Numbered from the stretch's first letter, positions 22,046 through 32,253 are shown. The stretch: DNA of 64,000 nucleotides from Bacillota bacterium (GCA_018816185.1 JAHIWI010000008.1:1-64000), one strand, 5' to 3'. A program made the numbers and translations. The notes: a model not told the origin generated them from the letters alone.

Positions 22046-23020
22046 CTAGCCTATAACATTTATGACTACCTTACCTTGAGCATGTCCTTCTTCTACGTAT
22101 CGAATCGCTTCGGGTACATCATTTAAAGTGTAACATCTGTCAATAACCGGGGTTATTTTGCCGGCGCTCAGTAACTCTTGAATTATGTGCAGGTCGGCTT
22201 TTTTACGTACTGCAAAGAGCATCACCATTTTCTGCTTTACGAAACGAGATAAAACTAGAGCTCGGAGCGAACGACTTAATGGGCCAAGAAAACGCCCCTT
22301 ATCAGGACCGCCAACTAGGACGAGAATTCCATTTGAGTCCAATACTCGTCTACAATTTGTCAGCGAATGATTTCCTACAGCATCAAATATGAGGTCATAT
22401 TGTTGTTCACTGCGAGTAAAATCTTCCAGCGTGTAATCGATGACATGGTCTGCTCCAATTGAACGTACCATTTCTACATTTCGGGTACTACAAACACCAG
22501 TAACAATCGCACCGAACGATTTGGCAATCTGAACCGCAAACGTACCTACACCTCCAGCCGCACCATTTATCAAAACCTTTTGACCTGGCTGAATTTGACC
22601 TTGATCGCGAAGTCCCTGCAAAGCTGTAAAAGCAGCAATAGGTACAGCAGCAGCTTGTTTAAAGGTCATATTGTTTGGTTTAATCACGAAAGCTTTTTCA
22701 TTAGCACAAACATACTCAGCAAACGCACCATTGCAGCCTCCGAATACCTCGTCTCCTGGTTTGAATTCCGTTACGTCTTTGCCCACAGATTCAACCGTAC
22801 CAGCCACATCTACACCTAAACGATTGTTCTTTGGTTTTAGCATTCCCGCTTGTATGCGCAGCACGTAAGGGGTGCCTCTCATAAAGTGCCAGTCCAAGGG
22901 GTTAACGGAAGCAGTGTGAACTTTTAAAAGGACTTCATCATCTTTAGGAATAGGTTTTTCTAGTTCCTTAAGTTGGAGGATATTAGACGATCCATAATTT
23001 GTATAGATAATCGCTTTCAT
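22046..23020 (-). CDS. zinc-independent MDR/quinone oxidoreductase-type NAD(P)-dependent alcohol dehydrogenase
   Basis: VNPLDWHFMRG, INGAAGGVGTFAVQIAK. Confidence 0.88.
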   Translation of the reverse strand: MKAIIYTNYGSSNILQLKELEKPIPKDDEVLLKVHTASVNPLDWHFMRGTPYVLRIQAGMLKPKNNRLGVDVAGTVESVGKDVTEFKPGDEVFGGCNGAFAEYVCANEKAFVIKPNNMTFKQAAAVPIAAFTALQGLRDQGQIQPGQKVLINGAAGGVGTFAVQIAKSFGAIVTGVCSTRNVEMVRSIGADHVIDYTLEDFTRSEQQYDLIFDAVGNHSLTNCRRVLDSNGILVLVGGPDKGRFLGPLSRSLRALVLSRFVKQKMVMLFAVRKKADLHIIQELLSAGKITPVIDRCYTLNDVPEAIRYVEEGHAQGKVVINVIG

Positions 23021-23224
23021 AGGTAGGTCCCCTTATATTCATTTTAAGCACTACATTACATGATTTCTTATCGATTAATTCGACAAGAATTATCATAAGC
23101 CTTTAAATTTGAAATTAAATGAAATTAAAGATGTGTATGGATCTGTAAGCATTATCAATTTATATGCCTTTACTTAATGAAAAAGACATCGCAACCCGAT
23201 AGTGGGAGCGATGTCATTCTCGTA

Positions 23225-24520
23225 TTAAATATCATGAATGGTAGAAATAAGTCGGTCAGAAGAACTTGCAACCTGTGTCGTTGCATTGGTCAATTCGTCT
23301 AAAACGGTAGCCATTGTAACGATTTGTTCAGTTGTACGCTCGCTCTGATCTTTAATGCCAGACATTGCGTCAACAATTGTGTTAAACGATAATGATAATT
23401 GTTGTTGTGTATCAACCGATTCGTTAATTTGTGTGTCTACATGCTGGACAGATGATTCCATGTTCGTGATGCTTAATTCAGTTTGCTGAATTAAAGACGA
23501 GACACTTTGAACTGCAGATTTTGTTTCCTCAGCTAACTTTCGAACCTCGTCAGCCACGACTGCGAAGCCGCGTCCATGTTCACCAGCTCGTGCAGCTTCA
23601 ATTGAAGCATTAAGTGCTAGTAAGTTCGTTTGGTCTGCGATCGATGTTACAAGACCAACGATCTCGCTGATTTTTTGAGATGAAATTCGTAACTTTGTCA
23701 TTGTTTCTTCAAGTGTTGTCACACTGTCCAAAATCGATTTCATTTGATTGCTTTGTTGATCTAATAATAATTTACCTGATTGTGATTTTTCTTCAGTAGA
23801 ATTAACGAAGAATAACCCTTGTTTCGTAAAGCTCGCAATTTCGTCAGATTCAGCAGATAATTGTTGAATCGATGCATTGGTTTCTTCACTAATTGCACCT
23901 AATTCTTCAGCAGTTGTGCGAACGGTAGAAATTAAACTCTCCTTGGTATCAGCTGCTTCTTGGCGTATACGTTCATGCTGTGCATCGTACGCCTCGATAA
24001 CTAACTGTTGCTCGAAATTAAGTACTTTTGTGATCGCTTTAATTGCCAAAATATTGTCAGCTGTAGACATATTTAATGAGAAAATAATATCAGTTAATCC
24101 AGAAACAAAGCTTTGGAATGAACCCATATACCACTTCGTTCCAAGACCAATTCGAACATGTACATGTGCAATGGTATGACGTTGGTTTATGTATGCTTGA
24201 TTAATTTGCCCTTCAAACATTTCGTCTAAATGACGTTTTAAAGTTACTTTTAAGCGATCTACCGAACTATTTTTTTGAATGATCTCATTTAAGCCTGAAC
24301 CATATTCAAGTGCTTGGTAAAAATGAGTTACTAAATCCTCAAGATGAGGTTGAATATGTGGTTGAAGTTGTCGAATGACAGCCAAATCGTTCTTGGTTAA
24401 ATCTATCATTTGAATCTGCTTCTCTAGTTCCTTATTATGAGAAAGGTCTAGAATAACCTGCTCTTGCCAAGTTTGTAGATTTAACACAATTGATTTATTT
24501 GTAGCTTTTTTGCTTTTAAA
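23225..24520 (-). CDS. globin-coupled methyl-accepting chemotaxis protein (HemAT-like)
   Basis: N-terminal globin-like region; conserved MCP signaling tip [36 protein letters not shown]. Confidence 0.88.
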   Translation of the reverse strand, partial: FKSKKATNKSIVLNLQTWQEQVILDLSHNKELEKQIQMIDLTKNDLAVIRQLQPHIQPHLEDLVTHFYQALEYGSGLNEIIQKNSSVDRLKVTLKRHLDEMFEGQINQAYINQRHTIAHVHVRIGLGTKWYMGSFQSFVSGLTDIIFSLNMSTADNILAIKAITKVLNFEQQLVIEAYDAQHERIRQEAADTKESLISTVRTTAEELGAISEETNASIQQLSAESDEIASFTKQGLFFVNSTEEKSQSGKLLLDQQSNQMKSILDSVTTLEETMTKLRISSQKISEIVGLVTSIADQTNLLALNASIEAARAGEHGRGFAVVADEVRKLAEETKSAVQSVSSLIQQTELSITNMESSVQHVDTQINESVDTQQQLSLSFNTIVDAMSGIKDQSERTTEQIVTMATVLDELTNATTQVASSSDRLISTIHDI

Positions 24521-24659
24521 CATAGTCACCATGCACGTGTCCCTCTTCCTTTTACAATAACTAAAATAGTCCCTACGTACCTATATATCGACATGAATAC
24601 TATTTTTTTGAGAATACGTCGACAATAAAGATTAGATTTTATGAAAAGGAGACGCGAAT

Positions 24660-25223
24660 GTGAAAAAATTTCTATCTATAATAAATATCTTATTTTTACT
24701 AGTTTTAGGCGGACTTCTTTTTGTATGGATTGATAGAGAAATCGAAAATAAGCGAATTCGAGAGGCAAGACCATTGCCTAGCGGATTGCATAATATAGTA
24801 GAAGAAAAAAGTGTGGAATTAGTCGAACAAGCGAATAAAATAGGAATTCCTATTTTAATTACAGACGGATTTAGATCGATAGAATCACAAAATGAAATTT
24901 ACGATCAGGGCAGAACAAGTAGTGGCGCTATTGTTTCCTATGCAAAAGGAGGCGAAAGTTATCATAATTACGGACTTGCGTTCGATTTTGCCTTACTCAA
25001 TCAAGACAACTCCATTTCATATGATTTACAAAGAGACTCCAATGGAAATGGAGAAGCAGACTGGTTTGAAGTTGCCCGAATAGGAAAGGATCTTGGTTTT
25101 ACATGGGGTGGCGACTGGCGTGGTTTTAAAGACTATCCTCACTTTGAATATACTTTAGGCTTATCTATTCGTGAACTGCAAAATGGTTGGAGAATCGAAG
25201 ATAAAATAGAAGAAAGTAACTGA
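24660..25223 (+). CDS. M15 family peptidoglycan L-alanyl-D-glutamate endopeptidase, CwlK-like
   Basis: TDGFRSIESQNEIYDQGR..SYHNYGLAFDFAL..WGGDW..DYPHFEY. Confidence 0.88.
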   Translation: MKKFLSIINILFLLVLGGLLFVWIDREIENKRIREARPLPSGLHNIVEEKSVELVEQANKIGIPILITDGFRSIESQNEIYDQGRTSSGAIVSYAKGGESYHNYGLAFDFALLNQDNSISYDLQRDSNGNGEADWFEVARIGKDLGFTWGGDWRGFKDYPHFEYTLGLSIRELQNGWRIEDKIEESN

Positions 25224-25230
25224 TAATTTG

Positions 25231-25279
25231 TGAAAGAGCAAGCTCCTGTTTACACTATAAACAGGAGCTTGCTCTTTCA
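25231..25279. terminator. 22-bp perfect inverted repeat between convergent genes; probable bidirectional transcript end
   Basis: TGAAAGAGCAAGCTCCTGTTTA-cacta-TAAACAGGAGCTTGCTCTTTCA. Confidence 0.65.
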
Positions 25280-25285
25280 TTCCGT

Positions 25286-25591
25286 CTATTCAAACACACT
25301 CAAATCCACGCGTCCATCCCTCAAAAACCCAACATCTTCACTTTCAAGTAACATGCGCTGCAACTCGCGTGATTCATCGTCAGGAACAGCAATTTCTCCT
25401 TTTGCATTGACGACACGATGCCAGGGCAATTGATGTTTTTCGCTCATTGTATGTAAAATACGAACAACTTGGCGAGCAGCACGAGGGCTTCCTGCTAATC
25501 TGGCTACTTGTCCATAGGTGACGACTCTGCCTGGGGGAATCTCTTTTAAAATGCGCACAACTTCAGCCGTAAATGGTTGCAATTCGCTCAC
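25286..25591 (-). CDS. alkyltransferase-like (ATL) MGMT-family DNA-binding protein
   Basis: MGMT fold with PWHRVV where active-site PCHRV is expected; RILKEIPPGRVVTYGQVA. Confidence 0.88.
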   Translation of the reverse strand: MSELQPFTAEVVRILKEIPPGRVVTYGQVARLAGSPRAARQVVRILHTMSEKHQLPWHRVVNAKGEIAVPDDESRELQRMLLESEDVGFLRDGRVDLSVFE

Positions 25592-25691
25592 TCCTCACTT
25601 CCTTCATTGTAATCAAACCGTGTTCCTCGTGTCGATACAATATGATATATTACGGGTAACGAATAATTATTTCATAAAGGGGTGTCGATAG

Positions 25692-27338
25692 ATGTTTGAT
25701 TGTCGAGAAGAAGTATTGGCTTTAACGAAGCAACTTGTGCGGATTGAAAGTATTGTGAATGAGGGCGGGGAAAAGGTTGTCTCACAAGCTATTCATACCC
25801 TTATTTCTTCCTATCCATATTTCCAAGAACATACGGATAACGTCATCTATCAGCCAACTGAAGACGATGACCAAGAACGATACAATGTCATCGCTTTTGT
25901 GAAAGGGACGAAAAGTCCTTCCAATAAAACCGTCATATTGATGGGGCATGTCGATACAGTTGGTATTGATGATTTTCAATTAAAAGAATATGCATTAGAT
26001 CCCGATGCTTTAGCACAAGCGCTTCACAATGAAGAGTTGCCACCTGCTGTTCGTGCCGATCTTGAGTCTGGTGAATACGAATTTGGACGCGGCGTGCTCG
26101 ACATGAAATCAGGTGTTTCGAGTCATCTGTATTTATTAAAATACTATTCGGAACATCCTGATGAACTGGAAGGGAATTTGCTCGTTGTCTTTGAATGTGA
26201 CGAGGAAGATGGCTCTCATGGAATCATTTCTTCTTTAACTGAACTTAAAAATCTTCGAGAAACGCTTGGTTTTGAATATGTAGCGGCGATTAATGCTGAC
26301 TTTGTATCTCCAAGGTATAACGGGGATCCTAATCGGTACATATACAAGGGGACAGTCGGTAAGTTATTGCCATCATTCTTTATTACCGGATCGGAAACGC
26401 ATGTGGGTTCATGTTTTGAAGGAATCGATCCTAATTTCATCGCCGCTCATTTGACGCGTCAAATTAGTTACAACCCAGCTCTTTGTAATGAAGCACTAGG
26501 TGAGACGACGGTACCACCGGTTTCATTGAAACAAATGGACTTAAAACCAACCTATACCGTGCAAACCGCATTATCGGCATATGTGTATTTCAATTTCTTC
26601 ATTCATTCATGGTCACCAAAAGAAGTACTTGAATTATTGAAAGTGGAAGCATCAACGGCGTTCGCAACAGCTTTACATGAGTTCAAGAAGCACTATCAAG
26701 CTTTCACGCAAGCAAGCGGGGAGCCAATGAATGAGATTTTATGGGAACCAAGAGTTATGACGTATGAAGAGATGGATGAACATTTAGTAGATGAACATGG
26801 GGAAGCGTATATTCAACATATGGATGAATTCAAGGGACAACTGATGTTACAAACGGAACTAGATACCCGCATGTTTGCAGCCCGAGTTGTCGAAGAAGCG
26901 TGGAAGTGGATGCCGAATAAAAACCCAGCGATTATCGTGTTCTATTCGTCGCTTTATTCGCCAAGAATAGAGCTATCTGGTAAAACAGATAACGAAAGAA
27001 CTTTATTAGATGCACTCGATATAGCTGTCGAGAATGTCCAACCGCATTATCAACATCCAATCGTGACAAAGAACTTCTTTCCTTACATCTCGGATATGAG
27101 TTTTGTCGCATTAAGCGATGATGAAGTTGGAATATCCGCTGTATCTGCAAACAACCCAGGATGGGGTACGAAGCATTACGTCAATTACCAAGCCATTCGC
27201 GATATCAATGTTCCAGTAATTAATATAGGTCCATATGGACACGATGCGCACAAACAATATGAACGAATGGAACGTAGCTTTACACTTGATATCGTTCCAA
27301 ACTTAACGAATCAAGTGATTAAAGAATTAATTGGATAA
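25692..27338 (+). CDS. M20 family peptidase, RocB-like
   Basis: ILMGHVDTVG, GRGVLDMKSG motifs; size and architecture match RocB. Confidence 0.88.
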   Translation: MFDCREEVLALTKQLVRIESIVNEGGEKVVSQAIHTLISSYPYFQEHTDNVIYQPTEDDDQERYNVIAFVKGTKSPSNKTVILMGHVDTVGIDDFQLKEYALDPDALAQALHNEELPPAVRADLESGEYEFGRGVLDMKSGVSSHLYLLKYYSEHPDELEGNLLVVFECDEEDGSHGIISSLTELKNLRETLGFEYVAAINADFVSPRYNGDPNRYIYKGTVGKLLPSFFITGSETHVGSCFEGIDPNFIAAHLTRQISYNPALCNEALGETTVPPVSLKQMDLKPTYTVQTALSAYVYFNFFIHSWSPKEVLELLKVEASTAFATALHEFKKHYQAFTQASGEPMNEILWEPRVMTYEEMDEHLVDEHGEAYIQHMDEFKGQLMLQTELDTRMFAARVVEEAWKWMPNKNPAIIVFYSSLYSPRIELSGKTDNERTLLDALDIAVENVQPHYQHPIVTKNFFPYISDMSFVALSDDEVGISAVSANNPGWGTKHYVNYQAIRDINVPVINIGPYGHDAHKQYERMERSFTLDIVPNLTNQVIKELIG

Positions 27339-27368
27339 ACAAACTTGACCTACTAAGGGGGCATATTG

Positions 27369-27698
27369 ATGAACATTAGAATGTCGAAAAATATAGGATT
27401 TCAAGTACATGATGTTGAAAAGGCAAAAGAATTTTACTCGACTATTTTTGGAATGAAGGAACCTGATCAAAAAGAAGTGGATGAGGTAGAATTTAGAACA
27501 AAGAACAATTCGATTTACTTAATGGGTGGAAATGAAAATCTTGGCCTTATAATGGAAGTGGTCGTCAGCGATTTGGATGAAGCAAAGAAATATTTTGTCG
27601 AAAATGGCTGTGAAATCGTTAGGTGGCATGGCAAAGGGAAAGACTGTTACATTAAAGATCCTTTTGGGATGATTTTTAATGTTTGGGAAGAGTCATAA
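27369..27698 (+). CDS. VOC/glyoxalase-like protein
   Basis: DVEKAKEFYSTIFGM..IKDPFGMIFNVWEES. Confidence 0.85.
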   Translation: MNIRMSKNIGFQVHDVEKAKEFYSTIFGMKEPDQKEVDEVEFRTKNNSIYLMGGNENLGLIMEVVVSDLDEAKKYFVENGCEIVRWHGKGKDCYIKDPFGMIFNVWEES

Positions 27699-27781
27699 TT
27701 TAGCATTCAGTAAAGAATTAGGCATTATTTAGTCTTCTCGTGGTAAGATGGAGATATCGTATAAACGAAGGAGCAAACTAC

Positions 27782-28063
27782 ATGAAAATTACAAATCATT
27801 TATTTGATAAAATTAATGACCCTACAGGAATTATTGAAGGTGACCGTTACGAATTCTTATTAGACCTTGAAATTGATGAGGAAGATGAGTTATTCACTGA
27901 AGGTGGCGTTGACCTTCGTGTCATTATAGCTTCAGATGACAATGGTTTGCGTATTGTCCAGTATTACTTCACAGATAAAGGAACGAAAACAACAATGGAT
28001 TTCGCTCTTGAAGATGATGAAGAAGCTGAAATTTTAGCGTTCTGTAAAGAAAAAATGGCATAA
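27782..28063 (+). CDS. conserved small acidic protein (possibly DUF6509-like)
   Basis: ATG at 27782 after GAAGGAG; acidic 93-aa protein. Confidence 0.65.
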   Translation: MKITNHLFDKINDPTGIIEGDRYEFLLDLEIDEEDELFTEGGVDLRVIIASDDNGLRIVQYYFTDKGTKTTMDFALEDDEEAEILAFCKEKMA

Positions 28064-28224
28064 TTAAAAATCCTTTTAAACCAATTCATCAGGTTTAAAA
28101 GGATTATTTTTTATTTATGGATATCTGAATAAGAAAAGTCTTTTCTAGCACTATAATGGGTGCAAGAAGCAATTTTCTAATTTCCAACCTTATCACTTTC
28201 ATTTACCTGTAAAACTCTTGTACC

Positions 28225-28536
28225 ATGAAGGAAAAGGAGGGCTGCCAGTTGAAGGATGACCACCACGCAAAAATTCAATATACACTTGTTGAACGTAAAA
28301 TCGATTATCATTACCAACTTCAAAAAATTGCAACCAAGCATGAATTAGTTGTAACTAAAGATGAAGTGATCACGGCTACAACTGCCTTCGGTTTACACCA
28401 AGTGCTAGATGTCTCCTACAAACCTTTTTCATCAGAAGCAGGAATCCTGTATCTCCATACGAACCAAGGTGTTTTTCCATTTCATATTCACTCAAATCCT
28501 TCTACCTTTATTGAAACTTTTCTGTTATTTAAATAA
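28225..28536 (+). CDS. conserved hypothetical protein
   Basis: ORF with RBS-like AAAAGGAGGG; start uncertain. Confidence 0.55.
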   Translation: MKEKEGCQLKDDHHAKIQYTLVERKIDYHYQLQKIATKHELVVTKDEVITATTAFGLHQVLDVSYKPFSSEAGILYLHTNQGVFPFHIHSNPSTFIETFLLFK

Positions 28537-28539
28537 AGC

Positions 28540-29697
28540 CTATTCCACAATCAAAAGTTCATCGATAAAGGTTGCCATATGATGCTGAGTCGACTCAGTA
28601 TATTGTTTGTGATCAATTAAATGGGCATCTGTTAACACATCCATTGGAATGATTTCGAAGTCGCGATTATTTGTATGATGGGTGTAAGTGGATATGAAGT
28701 TTGGTTCGTTTAAGGTGATGGTAGATTTCCCTTGAAAAGTCGTTTTAGTTACTTCAATGCCCCCAATCCCACCAATTCGTCTATCTAACCCTATTTGACC
28801 GGACAAAAAATTCCCTAAACTATACATAACAAACGTCTTAGAACCATCTGGCCTTTCAATCCAATCCATTGGCTGCAATACATGTGGGTGGTGACCAATA
28901 ATGATATCCACTCCCATCGTTGATAGCTCGCGAGCGAGTTCAAGTTGAGAAGTACTTGGTAAACTTTCGTACTCATTTCCCCAATGCATCGAGACTACTA
29001 CAACATCTGATAATTCCTTGGCTTTACGAACATCTTGTTGAATAAGAGGTAAGTCAATTAGGTTAATTAAATACGGTTTATCTTCTGGAACCGGCATGCC
29101 ATTCGTTCCGTAGCTATAGGCTAAAAATGAAAACGTAATATCGTTTTTCGTCAACATTCGAATTTCTTCTCGATCTTCAAATGACTGAAATGCGCCTGTA
29201 TAAGGCATTTGAATTTGATTCCAATACGATAAGGCATTTTGAATAGCTTGTTCACCCTTATCCATCGTATGGTTATTCGCTAGTGTCACGATGTCGATCC
29301 CCGCATCCTTCAAAGCATCGCCAATTTCAAAAGGACTATTAAATAGCGGGTAGCTAGAGAGTCCTAACTCTTTTCCGCCAATCATCGTTTCTTGGTTTGC
29401 CACTGCAATATCTGCACTTTCTAACAAAGGTTTTACTTGGTTAAACATAGGAGAGAAATCATAAGTGCCTTCAGGAGTTGCCGCATCTTTGTACACCGGT
29501 TGATGGAGAAGGATATCACCAATAGCTACTAACTTGGCACTTTTAACAATAGGTTTGTCCAATTTTTTAGGTAGTATCGGTTCAATTTCCATTGCATGGG
29601 TGACTGGTTCCACTTCAACATTAAAATCGATTGAAGAGGATTCCTCACAACCACCGAGGAAAACAAACAGTGCAAATAGAATGATATATTTTTTCAA
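28540..29697 (-). CDS. CapA-family (poly-gamma-glutamate-type) lipoprotein
   Basis: LGGC lipobox; ANQETMIGG, LANNHTMDKG, MHWGNEYE, IIGHHPHVLQP motifs. Confidence 0.92.
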   Translation of the reverse strand: MKKYIILFALFVFLGGCEESSSIDFNVEVEPVTHAMEIEPILPKKLDKPIVKSAKLVAIGDILLHQPVYKDAATPEGTYDFSPMFNQVKPLLESADIAVANQETMIGGKELGLSSYPLFNSPFEIGDALKDAGIDIVTLANNHTMDKGEQAIQNALSYWNQIQMPYTGAFQSFEDREEIRMLTKNDITFSFLAYSYGTNGMPVPEDKPYLINLIDLPLIQQDVRKAKELSDVVVVSMHWGNEYESLPSTSQLELARELSTMGVDIIIGHHPHVLQPMDWIERPDGSKTFVMYSLGNFLSGQIGLDRRIGGIGGIEVTKTTFQGKSTITLNEPNFISTYTHHTNNRDFEIIPMDVLTDAHLIDHKQYTESTQHHMATFIDELLIVE

Positions 29698-29786
29698 GAC
29701 ATACCCACCTTTTTGAGAAATACATGCATGTTAGCATTGCTTAAATGTATGTCCAATAAGCGAGGGTTATTATGAAAAAGTCATAA

Positions 29787-29815
29787 TTGACAAAATTCAG
29801 TGATTCGCATATTCT
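29787..29815 (+). promoter_or_regulatory. sigma-A promoter TTGACA-N17-TATTCT for the leader/mutS2-like unit
   Basis: TTGACA 29787-29792, 17-nt spacer, TATTCT 29810-29815. Confidence 0.8.
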
Positions 29816-29855
29816 AACAATGATAGTAAATGTGCTCGAAAGAGGAGATTGTTTT

Positions 29856-29879
29856 ATGAGTGTGAATGTTCTTAACTAA
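29856..29879 (+). CDS. leader peptide MSVNVLN*
   Basis: ATG AGT GTG AAT GTT CTT AAC TAA with AGAGGAG 8 nt upstream. Confidence 0.65.
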   Translation: MSVNVLN

Positions 29880-30211
29880 CCCGTTAATTGAATACGGTCT
29901 TGAATAAAGCGAAAACCCATAAATTAATTGGGTTATTTAGTATGCGCTTTTCAAGAATGTTAAGAACAAGCATCATAGCAATGAAGAATGGATATGTAAT
30001 TTCCAGCTATGGCATGTATTTGTCATCGCTTTTTTTTATGCTGATTAGTGAGTGTTTCGGAAATCAGTATAAGAAAATACATCGCTTTCACCATTTTGGT
30101 GTAACGTGATTTTTCTAATGGGAATTTATTTTGAGGGAGCCTTAAAACTCAAATTGAATTCTCTACGAATGAAGGAAAAGACTATCCAGCATAAGTAGGT
30201 CAATCTTCAAA

Positions 30212-30248
30212 GCCATCATGAGTGTTTTCATGGTGGCTTTTTTTATTT
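30212..30248 (+). terminator. intrinsic terminator in leader, 20 nt before the MutS2-like gene
   Basis: GCCATCATGA-gtgtttt-TCATGGTGGC then T7. Confidence 0.88.
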
Positions 30249-30267
30249 GAAAAAGGAGGAAAAATAA

Positions 30268-32193
30268 ATGAATCAACAAACAATTGATGTATTAGGATAT
30301 CAAGAAATTTTACAAGAGGTAGGGAGTTACGCCATCACCGAGCGTGCGAAGAAGACAATTGAGGAAATGCGACCTTCAACTAATAAAAAGTCGATTGAAC
30401 ATACATTGAGCGAAGTACAAGAGGCACTAGAGATTATGCAAATAAGTTCGAGTATACCCATTCACACACTTAGTGACATGGAACAATACATTGAACAAGC
30501 AAAAAAGGGGTTGTATATACGAGCCGATCAATTTACTCGCATCGTCTCTTTTTTAGATCATTGCCATAAGTTAAAACGCTTCATGAAAGATAAACAATAT
30601 GCTGCGCCTACTATTCATTTATATGCAGAATCTATTGGTGATTTAAGCGAATTGGAAGCTGAAATCACCCGCTGTTTAAAGCACGGCCAAGTTGATGATT
30701 ATGCCACGAAGGAACTTTCAACGATTAGAAGACAATTAGGTATGCTACTTACTAAGGTAAAAGATAGAGCTCAAACGATGGTGAAGTCTAAAACCTTCGC
30801 ACCTTATTTACAGGAAAGTATGGTTTCCGAAAGAAATGGACGATTTGTCTTTGCTGTTAAAAGAGAATATCGAAACAAAGTGAACGGGAATGTTCTCGAT
30901 ACATCAGCTTCAGGAGCGACATTATTCATGGAACCAAAAGAATTGGAAGTCATGCAGGGTGAAATCGACTTATTAAAAATTGCTGAAGAGCATGAAGTCG
31001 AGAAAATCTTATATGAACTGACTGAACAATTTCTTGAACATGAAATGTCGATGAATATTGCGATGGACACAATGCATCATTACGATGTTATTTTTGCAAA
31101 AGCGAAACACAGCAAACTAATTGAAGGGCAATGTCCTATTTTAAATGAAGAATACCTCATTCATTTAAAAGGAGCTAGACATCCTATGCTAAAAGGGAAT
31201 GCGGTTCCACTTTCTTTACAATTTGGAGAGCACGATCGCGCACTCGTTATTACAGGACCGAATACAGGTGGGAAGACGGTAACACTTAAAACAATCGGCT
31301 TACTTACCATGATGGCGCAAACGGGCTTATATATTCCAGCTGAAAAAGGGAGTACACTTCACATTTTCCAAAAGATTTTCGTAGATATTGGCGATGGTCA
31401 AAGCATAGAAGCAAATCTGAGCACATTCAGCTCACGCCTCGTCAATATTATTGAGATTTTAAAGTCAACGGATCAACGCTCACTCGTGCTGCTCGATGAA
31501 TTAGGGTCTGGAACAGACCCAAGTGAAGGGATGGCTTTAGCAATCGTCATTCTTGAACAACTCTTTGAGAAAGGGGCAACGCTTTTTGCAACCACTCATT
31601 ACAGTGAAATGAAGGACTTTGCCGATGCAAAAGAAGGCTTTTTAAATGGTTCCATGGAGTTCGATCTGGAAACTTTGCGTCCTACTTATCGTCTTTTATT
31701 AGGGCAAAGCGGGAAAAGCCAAGCATTTGATATTGCTTTGAAACTTGGGTTACATCCAGATTTAATTAGAAAAGCATATGTCATTTCGTACAAAAATGCG
31801 CATCCATTTTCGAATTCGATTCCAAGTGAAAACTTGAAAGATCTTCATTATGTAAAACAAATAACCACCTTTAAACATGATCGAAAACTTCGCAAAGAGG
31901 ACGTAGAGGATAAAGTTCCGTTATTTGAACAAGGAGACAATGTGAAAATAACTGCTACGGATGAAACTGGCATTGTCTATAAAGGGCCAAGTAGCATCGG
32001 AAATTATATTGTTCAAGTGAAAGGTGAAAAGAAAGAGTTTAACCATAAACGTCTTAAACTTCATATTAAAAAAAGTGAACTATATCCAGAGGATTATGAT
32101 TTTGATATTGTATTTAAATCTAAAGAATATCGCAAAGTGAAAAATCAGTTGGATCGAAAGTATGTAGAAGGTCTAAATCTAGAAGAAGATTAA
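30268..32193 (+). CDS. MutS2-family ATPase lacking C-terminal Smr domain
   Basis: GPNTGGKTVTLKT Walker A, LLDELGSGTDPSEG Walker B, ATTHY; KOW-like C-terminal FEQGDNVKI..; ends at 641 aa without Smr. Confidence 0.88.
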   Translation: MNQQTIDVLGYQEILQEVGSYAITERAKKTIEEMRPSTNKKSIEHTLSEVQEALEIMQISSSIPIHTLSDMEQYIEQAKKGLYIRADQFTRIVSFLDHCHKLKRFMKDKQYAAPTIHLYAESIGDLSELEAEITRCLKHGQVDDYATKELSTIRRQLGMLLTKVKDRAQTMVKSKTFAPYLQESMVSERNGRFVFAVKREYRNKVNGNVLDTSASGATLFMEPKELEVMQGEIDLLKIAEEHEVEKILYELTEQFLEHEMSMNIAMDTMHHYDVIFAKAKHSKLIEGQCPILNEEYLIHLKGARHPMLKGNAVPLSLQFGEHDRALVITGPNTGGKTVTLKTIGLLTMMAQTGLYIPAEKGSTLHIFQKIFVDIGDGQSIEANLSTFSSRLVNIIEILKSTDQRSLVLLDELGSGTDPSEGMALAIVILEQLFEKGATLFATTHYSEMKDFADAKEGFLNGSMEFDLETLRPTYRLLLGQSGKSQAFDIALKLGLHPDLIRKAYVISYKNAHPFSNSIPSENLKDLHYVKQITTFKHDRKLRKEDVEDKVPLFEQGDNVKITATDETGIVYKGPSSIGNYIVQVKGEKKEFNHKRLKLHIKKSELYPEDYDFDIVFKSKEYRKVKNQLDRKYVEGLNLEED

Positions 32194-32225
32194 AAGTGCA
32201 AAATAAGGAATAATACAACATATTG

Positions 32226-32232
32226 TGTCGAA
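32226..32232 (+). promoter_or_regulatory. candidate Spo0A box (TGTCGAA)
   Basis: exact TGTCGAA upstream of a consensus promoter for a Spo0E-like gene. Confidence 0.45.
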
Positions 32233-32253
32233 ATAAAAATAACACACTATATA

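Larger units (their letters stand above)
29822..30250 (+). promoter_or_regulatory. long structured 5' leader / probable ribosome-mediated attenuator
   Basis: promoter, RBS, 7-codon ORF, nested inverted repeats, intrinsic terminator just before the downstream RBS. Confidence 0.72.

Noticed and set aside
29888-30109. 73-aa ORF in the track within the MutS2-like leader
   Set aside because: No convincing RBS or family; it runs through the paired arms of the leader structure, so most likely spurious
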